The notes beneath the pieces are model-generated. The model was not told the origin of the DNA, did not search any database, and worked only from the letters and a program-made list of their open reading frames with translations. Position numbers and translations under genes: made by a program. A stretch of 64,000 nt of DNA from an uncultured Parafilimonas sp. (lineage in GTDB: Bacteria; Bacteroidota; Bacteroidia; Chitinophagales; Chitinophagaceae). Position 1 is the stretch's first letter. Each line of letters begins with the position of its first letter. The stretch lies in assembly GCA_903882935.1 (NCBI GenBank), contig CAIRZB010000037.1, positions 51,900 through 115,899 of the forward strand, given 5' to 3'. Of this stretch, positions 43,033 through 51,798 are shown piece after piece.

Positions 43033-43750
43033 GTATTGCTGGTTGTGGTGTTTCTGGTAAAGGTTCAAGTATGGGTTCTGTTTGCACAGGTAGTTTTGCG
43101 GGTTTTACAATTTCAATGCCGGTTACCATGGCTTGAAAGTTGTTCCAACCGGTTATTACAACCTGTACAATATGTATCACAAAAAACAAGCAGTACCCTA
43201 TTGTTAAAATAAAATGGATAAGCCTGGCCGAAGCATAGCCGCCACACAGCCACGTACACCAACCAAACTCGGCCGACTTATAAATGGCCAGCCCCGTAAT
43301 AATGGAACCAAGCCCCATAACAATAATGGCGGTGTAAGCAATGCGTTGTGCAGCATTGTATTTTAGCTGGGGCGGGGCATATTTGCGAATGTGCAAATCG
43401 TGCAACAGCACCTGCCAGGCCTCCTTAAATGAATGTTTGTTGGGGAGCAGGTACCGCCATTCGCCAGAAAAAATGGTGTACAGTACATATAACAAGCCAT
43501 TGCCAAAAAACAGCCACATAAACGCAAAATGAAAACTCATGCCCTCTGCTAGGCGGTGCGGTATATTGAGTGCGGTATAAAAACTACGCGGGAAGAAATG
43601 ATAAATCTCTAAATTACCAAAGCTGATGGCATATTTGGCATAGGCCCAGTAAATAAGAATGCCACTCCATATCATGATGGCAAGTATGGGAAAGTTAACC
43701 CAATGAAACCAGCGTATGGCGAGGGGATGCTTTTTTAATACTGTTTTCAT
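43019..43750 (-). CDS. Cytochrome b561-type membrane subunit
   Basis: A 243-residue cytochrome b. It has four or five membrane helices with haem-ligand histidines in IRWFHWVNFPILAIMI, NIPHRLAEGMSFHFAFMWLF and LIHFILTIGYCLFFVIHIVQV, and a Pro/Glu-rich C-terminal tail. It transfers electrons between the quinone pool and the molybdoenzyme encoded immediately downstream (14-base overlap). TAATTTTT on the minus strand ends 4 bases before the ATG, close to the -7 consensus. Confidence 0.88.
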   Translation of the reverse strand: MKTVLKKHPLAIRWFHWVNFPILAIMIWSGILIYWAYAKYAISFGNLEIYHFFPRSFYTALNIPHRLAEGMSFHFAFMWLFFGNGLLYVLYTIFSGEWRYLLPNKHSFKEAWQVLLHDLHIRKYAPPQLKYNAAQRIAYTAIIVMGLGSIITGLAIYKSAEFGWCTWLCGGYASARLIHFILTIGYCLFFVIHIVQVVITGWNNFQAMVTGIEIVKPAKLPVQTEPILEPLPETPQPAIHEEA

Positions 43751-43979
43751 GCGGAAAAATTACAGTGTTTGGCGGTAAGACGGAAATAAAATTAAACCCT
43801 TACCGAATTGCGGCTAAATAAACAACGGGTAAGTTAATATGATATACGTGTAGCGCTGCAGTTAGGTTTAGCATGGCAACATAAAACGCAGTACAAAGGT
43901 TATTTGTAAGGCGCCCTGTTAAGCAAAACGTTATTCTCTGGGCAAACATTCGTATTTTCCCCCCTCATTCCCAAATTTC

Positions 43980-43987
43980 AATTTTTG
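43980..43987 (+). promoter_or_regulatory. -7-like box abutting the (2Fe-2S) subunit gene
   Basis: AATTTTTG differs from TAnnTTTG at one base and ends 4 bases before the ATG at 43992. Confidence 0.4.
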
Positions 43988-43991
43988 CCGT

Positions 43992-44492
43992 ATGCCAACA
44001 TACACGCTCAACATCAACAATAAGCAGCACACCGTGGAGGCCGATGAAGACATGCCTTTGCTCTGGGCCCTGCGCGACCTGCTAAACCTTACCGGCACCA
44101 AGTTTGGCTGCGGTGTAAGCAGCTGCGGTGCCTGCACTGTGCTGATGAACAACCAAGCCACCCGAAGTTGCCAAGTACCTTTACAAGGCGCAGTGGGTGC
44201 TAAAATAACCACTATCGAGGGCCTAAGCCAAGATGGTACCCACCCTGTGCAAAAAGCCTGGGAAAAAATTGGCGTTCCGCAATGTGGGTATTGCCAAAGT
44301 GGCCAAATAATGAATGTGGTGGGGCTGCTGAAAGCGCACCCCAAGCCCACCAATGAACAAATTGAAACTATGATGGCCGGTAACCTGTGCCGCTGCGGCA
44401 CCTACCAGCGTATAAAACAGGCTATACACTTAGTAATAGCAGAAACAACTGGCAGCCCTTCGGGCATGCGCAAAACCATAACCACAAAGTAA
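43992..44492 (+). CDS. (2Fe-2S)-binding subunit of a molybdenum hydroxylase (IorA-like)
   Basis: A 166-residue small subunit of the xanthine dehydrogenase family, closest in layout to isoquinoline 1-oxidoreductase alpha. The N-terminal plant-type cluster is bound by GCGVSSCGACTV (with a fourth Cys at SCQVP), and the C-terminal cluster by CGYCQSGQ and LCRCGTY. It passes electrons from the molybdenum subunit encoded next. No signal peptide is present, so it would be exported as a complex with the Tat-targeted partner. Confidence 0.94.
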   Translation: MPTYTLNINNKQHTVEADEDMPLLWALRDLLNLTGTKFGCGVSSCGACTVLMNNQATRSCQVPLQGAVGAKITTIEGLSQDGTHPVQKAWEKIGVPQCGYCQSGQIMNVVGLLKAHPKPTNEQIETMMAGNLCRCGTYQRIKQAIHLVIAETTGSPSGMRKTITTK

Positions 44493-44617
44493 CACAGAGG
44501 TTTTGCACAGAGTTTCACAGAGGCTATTGTAGATTTAAAACGCCGTGTAACTCTGTGAAAAAAAACTCCTTTAACTCCGTGGTTAAAATATCCTCCATAA
44601 TCTCTAAAACATTTGTA

Positions 44618-46852
44618 ATGCAAGCCGCATCATCTATAAACCGTCGTAATTTTTTAAAAACCTCAGGCTTGGCCGGCGGCGGCCTTTTATTGGGCTTTTT
44701 GCTGCCTAACAAAAGCATGGCAGGCCCCGGCACCGGCGAAGCCCCCGTGTTGCAGCCCAATGCCTTTTTGCATATTGACACCAACGGCAAAATAACCGTG
44801 TTTGTAGCCCGGCAGGAAATTGGCCAAGGCGTACATACCAGCCTGCCGATGATTGTGGCCGAGGAACTGGAGGCAGATTGGAAAGGCATAAATGTTGAAA
44901 TGATGCCCTACAGCACCAACCCCGTGCCCGACTACAAACCCGAGGGCGGGTCGGGCCTGTACGATACCGGAGGCAGCCAAAGTGTATTTACTGATTATAC
45001 CGAGCTGCGTAAAGTGGGTGCCACTGCCAAAACATTGCTATTAACCGCAGCCGCCAATAAATGGAAGGTAAAGCCGGAGCAGTGCTATGCTGAAAACGGC
45101 TTTATCATCAACAAGTCTACCAAGGCGAAGCTGTCATTTGGCAGCCTCGTGGCAGATGCCGCCACCTTGCCAATACCCAAGGATGTGGCGTTGAAACCGC
45201 AGAAGGATTTTAAAATAATCGGCAAAGCCGTTAGCAAATACAAAGTAAAAGAGATACTCACCGGCAAAACCACCTACGGTATTGACGTAAAGGTACCCGG
45301 CATGGTATATGCCTGCGTGGAACGTTGCCCCGTGCTTGACGGCAAGCTGACCAGCTTTGACGACAGTGCCTGCAAACAAGTAAGCGGTTTTATAAAAGCC
45401 GTGGCCTTTGAAGGCACGGGCATGCCCATGCACCTGCATGCCGGTGTGGCCGTGGTGGCCACCACCACATGGGGTGCCTTAAAAGCCCGCAAGCTGCTAA
45501 AAACCACTTGGAACGAGGGCCCCAACAACAAACAAAGCACCGATGAACTGTTTAAAACCTTTGCTGAAAAGGCTAAGGCCAAACCTACAAAGGATGTGTA
45601 TAAAAAAGGCGATGTTACACACACAGGCGCAAGCAGCCACGCCGCCGAATATGCCGAACCGTTTTTGGCACACGGCACCATGGAGCCGATGAACTTTACC
45701 GCCCACGTTAAGCCGGGTTTTTGCGAAATTTGGGGAGGCCTGCAAATGCCCGGCTGGGCCGTGCAGGCTATTGCCGACAACGTTGGTCTAAAACCCGAAC
45801 AGGTTAAAACCAACCTTACCCTAAGCGGTGGCGGTTTTGGCCGCAGGCTGTACTACGATTTTGCCTTAGAGGCTGTATTGGTGGCTAAGCAGTTGGATGC
45901 CCCCGTTAAAGTGGTTTGGGACAGGACGGACGATGTGCGCAACGACGCCTACCGCCCTGCCAACTACCATAGCATGCAAGCCACTTGGGATGCCGCTGGT
46001 AAACTGCAAACCTGGCAACACCATAAGCTGGAAACCAGCATTGAGGTGATGCTGGAAGGCCCTGACACCAAAAGCCCGCCCACCATGCTGGGCGGCGGCA
46101 CCAGCGATTTTTGGTACGATGTGCCCAATATATACACGGGCTATACCCATGTTGATTTTAACCTGGCCCGCGGCTGGGTACGCGCCGTGGAAATTTGCGA
46201 GAATGCCTACCCGATTGAGAGCTTTGTTGACGAGGTAGCCCATAAACTGGGCAAGGACCCTTTGCAATACCGCCTAAGCATGCTGGAAGGGCGCGCGGCT
46301 TTTACTACTGAAGACAGCCGCCTGCACCAAGACCCTGCACGAACGGCCAATGTGCTTAAAATAGCCGCCGACAAAGTCGGCTACCACCTACCCCGCAAGC
46401 CAAAGCATTTTATAGGCCTGGCCAACCATTTTTTTAGTTTTGCCGAAGCCTATGCCGCCCATGCCGTAGAAATTGAAATGACCGGCCCCAAAAAGTTTAA
46501 GATTACCAACATTGTGGCCGTGGCCGACTGTGGCACCATCATCAATACCGACAATACCCGCAACCAAATTGAGGGGGGTACCGTTTTTGCCCTTAGCCAG
46601 GCACTGATGAGCGAAATTACCGTTACCGACAGCCGTGTTGAACAAGACGGCTTTTTTACCTACCAAATACTCCGCATGAACGACATGCCACCCATTGATG
46701 TGCACCTGGTGCCCAGCACCGAACGCCCCGGCGGCGTTGGCGAGCTGGCCCTGCCCACTTTGGCACCGGCTTTGTGCAACGCCATTTTTGCCGCAACGGG
46801 TGAAAGGGTGCGGAGATTGCCTATTGGTAAGGATGGGTGGGAATGGGGATAG
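44618..46852 (+). CDS. Molybdenum hydroxylase large subunit (IorB-like aldehyde/isoquinoline oxidoreductase), Tat-exported
   Basis: About 744 residues from the ATG at 44618, after AT-rich leader that also encodes an unlikely extension. The twin-arginine signal INRRNFLKTSGLAGGG is at residues 7-22. Molybdopterin-binding motifs include FVARQEIGQGVHTSLPMIVAEEL, HGTMEPMNFTA, LSGGGFGRRLYYDFALEAV and RPGGVGELALPTLAPAL, the last with the active-site Glu. The family oxidises aldehydes or N-heterocycles in the periplasm, with electrons probably going to a cytochrome. The terminator at 46874 ends the pair. Confidence 0.93.
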   Translation: MQAASSINRRNFLKTSGLAGGGLLLGFLLPNKSMAGPGTGEAPVLQPNAFLHIDTNGKITVFVARQEIGQGVHTSLPMIVAEELEADWKGINVEMMPYSTNPVPDYKPEGGSGLYDTGGSQSVFTDYTELRKVGATAKTLLLTAAANKWKVKPEQCYAENGFIINKSTKAKLSFGSLVADAATLPIPKDVALKPQKDFKIIGKAVSKYKVKEILTGKTTYGIDVKVPGMVYACVERCPVLDGKLTSFDDSACKQVSGFIKAVAFEGTGMPMHLHAGVAVVATTTWGALKARKLLKTTWNEGPNNKQSTDELFKTFAEKAKAKPTKDVYKKGDVTHTGASSHAAEYAEPFLAHGTMEPMNFTAHVKPGFCEIWGGLQMPGWAVQAIADNVGLKPEQVKTNLTLSGGGFGRRLYYDFALEAVLVAKQLDAPVKVVWDRTDDVRNDAYRPANYHSMQATWDAAGKLQTWQHHKLETSIEVMLEGPDTKSPPTMLGGGTSDFWYDVPNIYTGYTHVDFNLARGWVRAVEICENAYPIESFVDEVAHKLGKDPLQYRLSMLEGRAAFTTEDSRLHQDPARTANVLKIAADKVGYHLPRKPKHFIGLANHFFSFAEAYAAHAVEIEMTGPKKFKITNIVAVADCGTIINTDNTRNQIEGGTVFALSQALMSEITVTDSRVEQDGFFTYQILRMNDMPPIDVHLVPSTERPGGVGELALPTLAPALCNAIFAATGERVRRLPIGKDGWEWG

Positions 46853-46873
46853 GTGTGGAAATTTTCGACCACT

Positions 46874-46910
46874 GTGCCGTATTGGATATTATAGCGGCAC
46901 TCTTTTTTTT
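46874..46910 (+). terminator. Terminator after the molybdenum hydroxylase genes
   Basis: GTGCCG (46874-46879) pairs with CGGCAC (46895-46900), followed by TC and eight T. The rest of the 330-base gap 46853-47182 holds one more weak stem (TAAATCAG 47073 and CTGATTTA 47098) and no gene. Confidence 0.75.
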
Positions 46911-47182
46911 AGAATTCGACAATGGGCCAACTGTCGCGCAATCGTTACAACGTTGTTGCCTAGGACGTAAAAACCAAAGCAACTTTTTTTGCAATAGGAT
47001 TTACTGGGGTTACAAAATCGCTTTAAAAATTTGGCTGGAGCCAATAAAGCGTTTGCTAAACTGATACATAGGTAAATCAGAGGCTCAGTTTCTTTGGCTG
47101 ATTTATTTAAAATTGGCTAGACAACTTACCGATTAGATTTCCGTTTATTGGGTGGGTAGGCTAAAACTATTATTAGGGCTAT

Positions 47183-47674
47183 TTATAAATAAATGGGGGC
47201 GATTACTTTTGTGGAGTCATTTTGTTGTGTTGTTTCTTCTTTGGGGTTAGCGAAAATATAAAAGTCATTATCAAAAAGCGCATAGCGTTCACTCATTTCT
47301 ATTTGAATAATATCAACCAGCCTTACAAACTGGCCATAAGTATTTTTTGAACTAAAATGTACTTGTAAAACCTGCATTGTATCGTGACTAATATTTAGCA
47401 GGTTCGTTTTTAAGTCAATTGCATATAATATCTTCTCATCGTTTTCAAAGCTTCCTGTTAAAATAAAAGTTGCAATCAATTTATGCTCAAGGTTTTTTTC
47501 TAGATAACGCTTGCCAAATCCAAAATCCGAATTCTCGGATGGGAGAGAAAATTTCAATCGCGCGTAATGCTTTGGTGCCAATAAAACACTGACCAAAAGT
47601 AATACGACAAGTATTTGAAACGCCGCCAAAACGGCTATGCGAAACGGAGCATAAATAAAGTCATCATTTCCCAT
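47183..47674 (-). CDS. Hypothetical protein with one N-terminal membrane helix
   Basis: A 163-residue protein. One strong membrane segment (FRIAVLAAFQILVVLLLVSVLLAP, about 11-34) is followed by an alpha/beta soluble domain of about 120 residues ending in EETTQQNDSTKVIAPIYL. No family was recognised. It is AT-rich and monocistronic. Confidence 0.6.
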   Translation of the reverse strand: MGNDDFIYAPFRIAVLAAFQILVVLLLVSVLLAPKHYARLKFSLPSENSDFGFGKRYLEKNLEHKLIATFILTGSFENDEKILYAIDLKTNLLNISHDTMQVLQVHFSSKNTYGQFVRLVDIIQIEMSERYALFDNDFYIFANPKEETTQQNDSTKVIAPIYL

Positions 47675-47829
47675 ATAACATAAGAGTCATTTTTTTAGAA
47701 ATTCCATATAGACTTTCGCAAAAAAATCAAAAGTAATCGGCAGAAAGATGATCCTTATTTCCCTATCTCCAAAAGTGATTTTGCCAAGTATTAAACCACC
47801 GGAGTATTTCAACAGATTGGTTGGCGTGG

Positions 47830-48062
47830 TTAACCCGGTATAATATTATGTAATATTAGATAAGGAACTGTTTTAATTAGTTTGCCCCGTACATTTTTAT
47901 ACCGCTCGGCAAACGCGTCCGGGCTTTGCGCGATGGAGGCAAAATATTCATGGGCTGCCCCAGCGAACTTATACCCTAAACCATCCCGCTTGCCATTGCA
48001 ATACGTTACGTTTCATCCATGTCCAAAGCGGCGGTTGGTGTAATATAAATGCGATAAGGCAT
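47830..48062 (-). pseudogene. Frameshifted ParE/RelE-type toxin
   Basis: The minus strand from the ATG at 48062 reads MPYRIYITPTAALDMDET and then TAA. One base missing just before restores a long frame: VTY-N-KRDGLGYKFAGAAHEYF, then SPDAFAERYKNVRG, ending at TAA 47830-47832. This is the familiar core of a ParE/RelE-like toxin with a single-base deletion and a degraded C-terminus. Its ATG overlaps the antitoxin stop (TAATG), the normal arrangement. The toxin is almost certainly inactive. Confidence 0.72.
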
Positions 48063-48280
48063 TAAGGCTTCTTAAAACGTTGGCGTACATAATCCCAACT
48101 TTGTAAGTAACTAGGGATTGCATCAATTAAGGCCAGCTCTTTATCGATGGCGGTCTTTTGGCTCTCAGATAGCTCAAACGGCTCCAGGTCTAAGTCTACC
48201 ACCGCACCTTCCTTTTTAAGCAATTCAATTAAGGAAACTGCATCATCCGTTGTTGCCCTTATATGGTATGTTTCCGCCAT
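48062..48280 (-). CDS. Orphaned antitoxin-like protein
   Basis: A 72-residue acidic protein (MAETYHIRATTDDAVSLIELLKKEG, then FELSESQKTAIDKELALIDA). It has the size and helix-rich C-terminus of a type II antitoxin. The following gene is a decayed toxin that starts on its stop codon. With the toxin broken, it may be under relaxed selection or may protect against a homologue elsewhere. Assigned from context. Confidence 0.62.
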   Translation of the reverse strand: MAETYHIRATTDDAVSLIELLKKEGAVVDLDLEPFELSESQKTAIDKELALIDAIPSYLQSWDYVRQRFKKP

Positions 48281-48659
48281 CTTATCAAAGTATTTTAAAG
48301 TACCGTATTGGTAAAATTAGCAAAATATACCCTTTCGAACAACCGCTAAATTTAGAAGCCAAGCATTTGCAACCGTGATTCCAAATGCCTCCCCACGCAA
48401 GCACCGCGTCAACGGTTTATGAAAGTGAGTGAATTTCGACCACGATTTACCAATCACCACCAACTTCCATTTCGGCCTGTTTGTTATTAAGCAAGCCGCC
48501 CACTTTTCAAAAATACGTTTTGTGCAACCCAACAATTCATCCCAACCATTTCTCGCCCCGTCCCCCCACGTTAGCCGTTACACAGCAAAATATGGGCAAA
48601 TCTGCTGGGCATGCTTTTCTATCACCGTGTAATTTTTGGCTTACACGTATATTTGCCAC
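48281..48659 (+). other. Intergenic region, 379 bases
   Basis: No gene recognised on either strand; the short open frames there lack family features. The right end holds the holA -7 box. Confidence 0.5.
48648..48655 (+). promoter_or_regulatory. -7 box abutting holA
   Basis: TATATTTG, a perfect TAnnTTTG, ends 4 bases before the holA ATG at 48660. This suggests a leaderless or near-leaderless mRNA. Confidence 0.5.
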
Positions 48660-49655
48660 ATGTCAGTGGAGAAAATTATTACCGACTGGAAGAAGAAAAG
48701 TTTTAAACCCGTTTACTGGCTGGATGGGGACGAGCCGTATTTTATTGACCAACTGGTGGATTATGCCGAGCATAAAATACTAACCGAGAGTGAGGCCAGC
48801 TTTAACCTGAGCGTTTTTTATGGGCGCGATGCCGATTGGGCATCTGTGGTAAACGCTTGCAGAAGGTACCCCATGTTTGCCGAGCGGCAGGTGGTGCTGA
48901 TAAAAGAGGCACAGCACATGCGCGACATCGATAAGCTGGAGGGCTATGTGGAAAACCCACTCGGCTCAACCGTATTGGTGGTGGCCTACAAAGAAAAAAA
49001 ATTAGACGGCCGCACCAAATTGGCCGGTACGCTAAAAAAGAAAGCAGAGGTTTATAACACTAAAAAGCTCTATGACAGCCAGCTGCCCGAATGGGTACAG
49101 CAAATGGTGCAGCAACACAACCTTATCATTAACCCCAAAGCACTTAGCCTGTTGGTTGACCATATTGGCAACGACCTTAGCCGCCTGCAAAACGAGGTGG
49201 AGAAACTGGCAGTAAACCTTAAAGGCACCAAAACCATTACCGAGGAGCATATTGAGGAATACATAGGCATCAGCAAGGAGTTTAACGTATTTGAGTTGCA
49301 GGATGCCATAGCCGCCAAAAACCTGGCTAAGGCTATCCGCATCATCATGTATTTTAAGTCAAACCCCAAGGCAGGCCCTATACAATTAATACTTCCAACG
49401 CTGTACAGCTACTTTAGCAAAATTTACGGCATACTGGGGCTGCCCAGCCAAGCCGAAAGCTCGTTTTTAAGCGCATTCCGCAACCCATTTGCTGCCAAGG
49501 CGGCCATGCAGGCCATGAATACCTATGGTTACCAAGGCATTGAAAAAATAATGCTACTGCTGCACCACTACAACTTGCGCAGCATAGGCATACACGATGG
49601 CGGCACCGAAGATTGTGACTTGATGAAGGAACTGGTGGTAAAAATAATGGCGTAG
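48660..49655 (+). CDS. holA: DNA polymerase III subunit delta
   Basis: About 331 residues from the ATG at 48660, chosen because TATATTTG ends 4 bases before it and the clamp-loader similarity begins here. Conserved parts are PVYWLDGDEPYFIDQLVDYAE (N-terminal ATPase-like domain without a functional P-loop), RQVVLIKEAQHM, the lid region HIGNDLSRLQNEVEKLA and EYIGISKEFNVFELQDAIAAKN, and a C-terminal helical collar. It opens the sliding clamp within the gamma complex. Confidence 0.93.
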   Translation: MSVEKIITDWKKKSFKPVYWLDGDEPYFIDQLVDYAEHKILTESEASFNLSVFYGRDADWASVVNACRRYPMFAERQVVLIKEAQHMRDIDKLEGYVENPLGSTVLVVAYKEKKLDGRTKLAGTLKKKAEVYNTKKLYDSQLPEWVQQMVQQHNLIINPKALSLLVDHIGNDLSRLQNEVEKLAVNLKGTKTITEEHIEEYIGISKEFNVFELQDAIAAKNLAKAIRIIMYFKSNPKAGPIQLILPTLYSYFSKIYGILGLPSQAESSFLSAFRNPFAAKAAMQAMNTYGYQGIEKIMLLLHHYNLRSIGIHDGGTEDCDLMKELVVKIMA

Positions 49656-49796
49656 CCGCAAGCGCTCCTTTCGCTAGTTTTTCCATATAAACCAGTGTGA
49701 CAACTGGAATAAACAAATAAGGCGGCATGTTAACGGGGTTGGTTGCCAAAACAACGGTAATTACAACGGAGGCTTCCATCCTTCGCCCCGTTAGCT

Positions 49797-49804
49797 TACT
49801 TTTG
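49797..49804 (+). promoter_or_regulatory. -7 box of the M16 peptidase-like gene
   Basis: TACTTTTG matches TAnnTTTG and lies 20 bases before the ATG at 49825, giving a short leader. Confidence 0.4.
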
Positions 49805-49824
49805 CAAACTTAATTATACAGTAC

Positions 49825-51105
49825 ATGGTAAACAGAAGCGTGGAACCGGCCATACACGAGGCGGTAGATTTGGACATACAGCTTAAACCGTACATAGGTT
49901 TTACATTGGACAATGGGGTTGAGGTATACACCATTGACGCAGGCGCGGAAGAGGTGGTGATGGTAGAATGGGTTTTTTACGCAGGCAACTGGTACGAGGA
50001 AAAAAACATAGTGGCGGCCACCGTAAACCACCTGTTAAAAAATGGTACCAAAACAAAGCCCGCCTTTGCCATAAACGAGCATTTTGAGTTTTACGGGGCT
50101 TACCTAAACCGTAGCTGCTATAACGAAACGGCTACACTTACCCTGCACAGCCTTAGCAAACACCTGCCGCACCTGCTACCGGTAATGGCCGAGTTGCTTA
50201 CCGAAAGTACCATGCCCGAAAATGAGTTGGCCATTTACAAACAAAACCAAAAACAGCGCCTGTCAGTAAACCTAAAGAAAGGCGATTTTGTGGCCAACCG
50301 CTTTATTGACGAATACCTATACGGCAAAAACCACCCCTATGGCAAATACACCAGCGCGGCCGACTATGACGCGCTGGCGCAGGAAGAGCTGCTGGCGTAT
50401 TACCATAAATACTATACCAACGGCAAAGCCATGTTGTTTGTGGCTGGCAAGTTGCCGGCCGATATACAGCAGCAGCTCAACAAGGCTTTTGGCCAGTTAC
50501 CGCTCAACGCATCAACGCTGGCTGATATACAATACCAGCCGCAGCCATCAGCTGAAAAGCAGTATGCCATTACCAACGACAGCAACGGGGTGCAGGCGTC
50601 CATCCGTATTGCGCGGCCATTCCCCAACAGGCACCACCCTGATTTTACAAAGGCGCAGGTGCTTAACAATATTTTCGGGGGGTATTTTGGCAGCCGCTTA
50701 ATGAGCAATATACGGGAAGACAAAGGCTACACCTACGGCATACACAGTTACCTGCAAAACCACATACATAACAGCGCCTGGCTAATAAGCACCGAGGCCG
50801 GTAGGGACGTAAGCGCGGCCACCATTGCGGAAATTTACAAAGAAATGCAGGTTTTGTGCGACGAACTTGTTGACGAAGACGAACTAAGGCTGGTACGCAA
50901 TTACATGATGGGCAGCATTTTAGGTGACTTAGACGGCCCTTTTCAAATAATAGCCCGCTGGAAGAATTATATATTGAACGGCCTTACCGGCGATTATTTT
51001 TACAAAGCACTGCATACCATACGCACCGTAAGCGCAGAGGAGTTGCAACAACTGGCAACAAAATATTTTAATAAGGATGATTTTTACCAGCTTACAGTGG
51101 TGTAA
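49825..51105 (+). CDS. M16-family peptidase homologue lacking the zinc motif
   Basis: A 426-residue insulinase-type protein with both M16 domains. Where active members have HxxEH, this one reads AATVNHLLKNGT, so the catalytic His/Glu set is missing. The C-terminal half keeps the conserved IREDKGYTYGIHSYL stretch of the substrate-binding subunit. Inactive M16 proteins normally pair with an active partner (like mitochondrial MPP alpha and beta), but none is encoded next to it. It is cytoplasmic or periplasmic without a clear signal peptide. Confidence 0.88.
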   Translation: MVNRSVEPAIHEAVDLDIQLKPYIGFTLDNGVEVYTIDAGAEEVVMVEWVFYAGNWYEEKNIVAATVNHLLKNGTKTKPAFAINEHFEFYGAYLNRSCYNETATLTLHSLSKHLPHLLPVMAELLTESTMPENELAIYKQNQKQRLSVNLKKGDFVANRFIDEYLYGKNHPYGKYTSAADYDALAQEELLAYYHKYYTNGKAMLFVAGKLPADIQQQLNKAFGQLPLNASTLADIQYQPQPSAEKQYAITNDSNGVQASIRIARPFPNRHHPDFTKAQVLNNIFGGYFGSRLMSNIREDKGYTYGIHSYLQNHIHNSAWLISTEAGRDVSAATIAEIYKEMQVLCDELVDEDELRLVRNYMMGSILGDLDGPFQIIARWKNYILNGLTGDYFYKALHTIRTVSAEELQQLATKYFNKDDFYQLTVV

Positions 51106-51271
51106 TAGTTGCATGGTGTAAACATGCTGTTATAAACATGTGGTGGTTTTTTCAGTAAAGGCGTCAGTTAATTTTATGCTTAAGGCTTTTAACAGTGCTT
51201 TCGCTTTGTTCTTTAAATTTTTTGGCGCTATTTGTGCAGTATCATATATTTATAAGCTAAAAAAATAATAT

Positions 51272-51631
51272 ATGGGCCGCTTTATTGGCAAAATACTTAT
51301 AACAGCAGTGGCGGCGTTAATCGCCTCTTGGCTTCTGCCAGGCGTTTTTATAAACAACAGCATCACGGCCATTTTAGTGGCCTTTGTGCTGGCATTGCTA
51401 AATGGTTTTGTTAAACCCTTGCTGGTAATTTTTACCATCCCTGTTACCATTTTAACATTTGGCCTGTTTTTGCTAATCATCAATATCGTGATTATCAAAT
51501 GGACAGCAGCCATCGTGCCAGGGTTTATTGTACAAAATAATTGGGCTGCACTGTGGTTTAGCCTGCTACTGTCATTGGTAACTTTTATTATAGAAAGCAT
51601 TATTGGCAGGCCGGAGGATGAAAGAAATTAA
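51272..51631 (+). CDS. Phage holin family 4 (mycobacterial-type) membrane protein
   Basis: A 119-residue protein with four hydrophobic helices. The family 4_2 signature LVAFVLALLNGFVKPLLVIFTIPVTILTFGLFLLIINIVIIK lies in the middle. Although called holins, these proteins are common in chromosomes without phage genes, as here, and their role is unknown. Confidence 0.88.
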   Translation: MGRFIGKILITAVAALIASWLLPGVFINNSITAILVAFVLALLNGFVKPLLVIFTIPVTILTFGLFLLIINIVIIKWTAAIVPGFIVQNNWAALWFSLLLSLVTFIIESIIGRPEDERN

Positions 51632-51798
51632 GCAAACAACCGCCAATAGTTTTTACATCTCTTTTACAACCCAATTAATAAAGGCCATTATACCAACTCC
51701 CAAAAGCACCGGCCATCGCAAAAAATTAATACCAAACACAACGGAATTCCAACAGAGGACGTTAAATTGCCATGCCCTTTAAAAAGCATCCTTATATA

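Noticed and set aside
47073..47105. Stem TAAATCAG/CTGATTTA as a terminator
   Set aside because: It is AT-only at the base, lacks a T-run, and a better terminator lies at 46874-46910.
48317..48535. A 72-codon minus-strand frame between the antitoxin and holA
   Set aside because: No similarity or upstream signal could be recognised; left as intergenic.
51272..51631. Holin-family protein as evidence of a prophage
   Set aside because: No other phage gene is nearby and this family is common in ordinary chromosomes.
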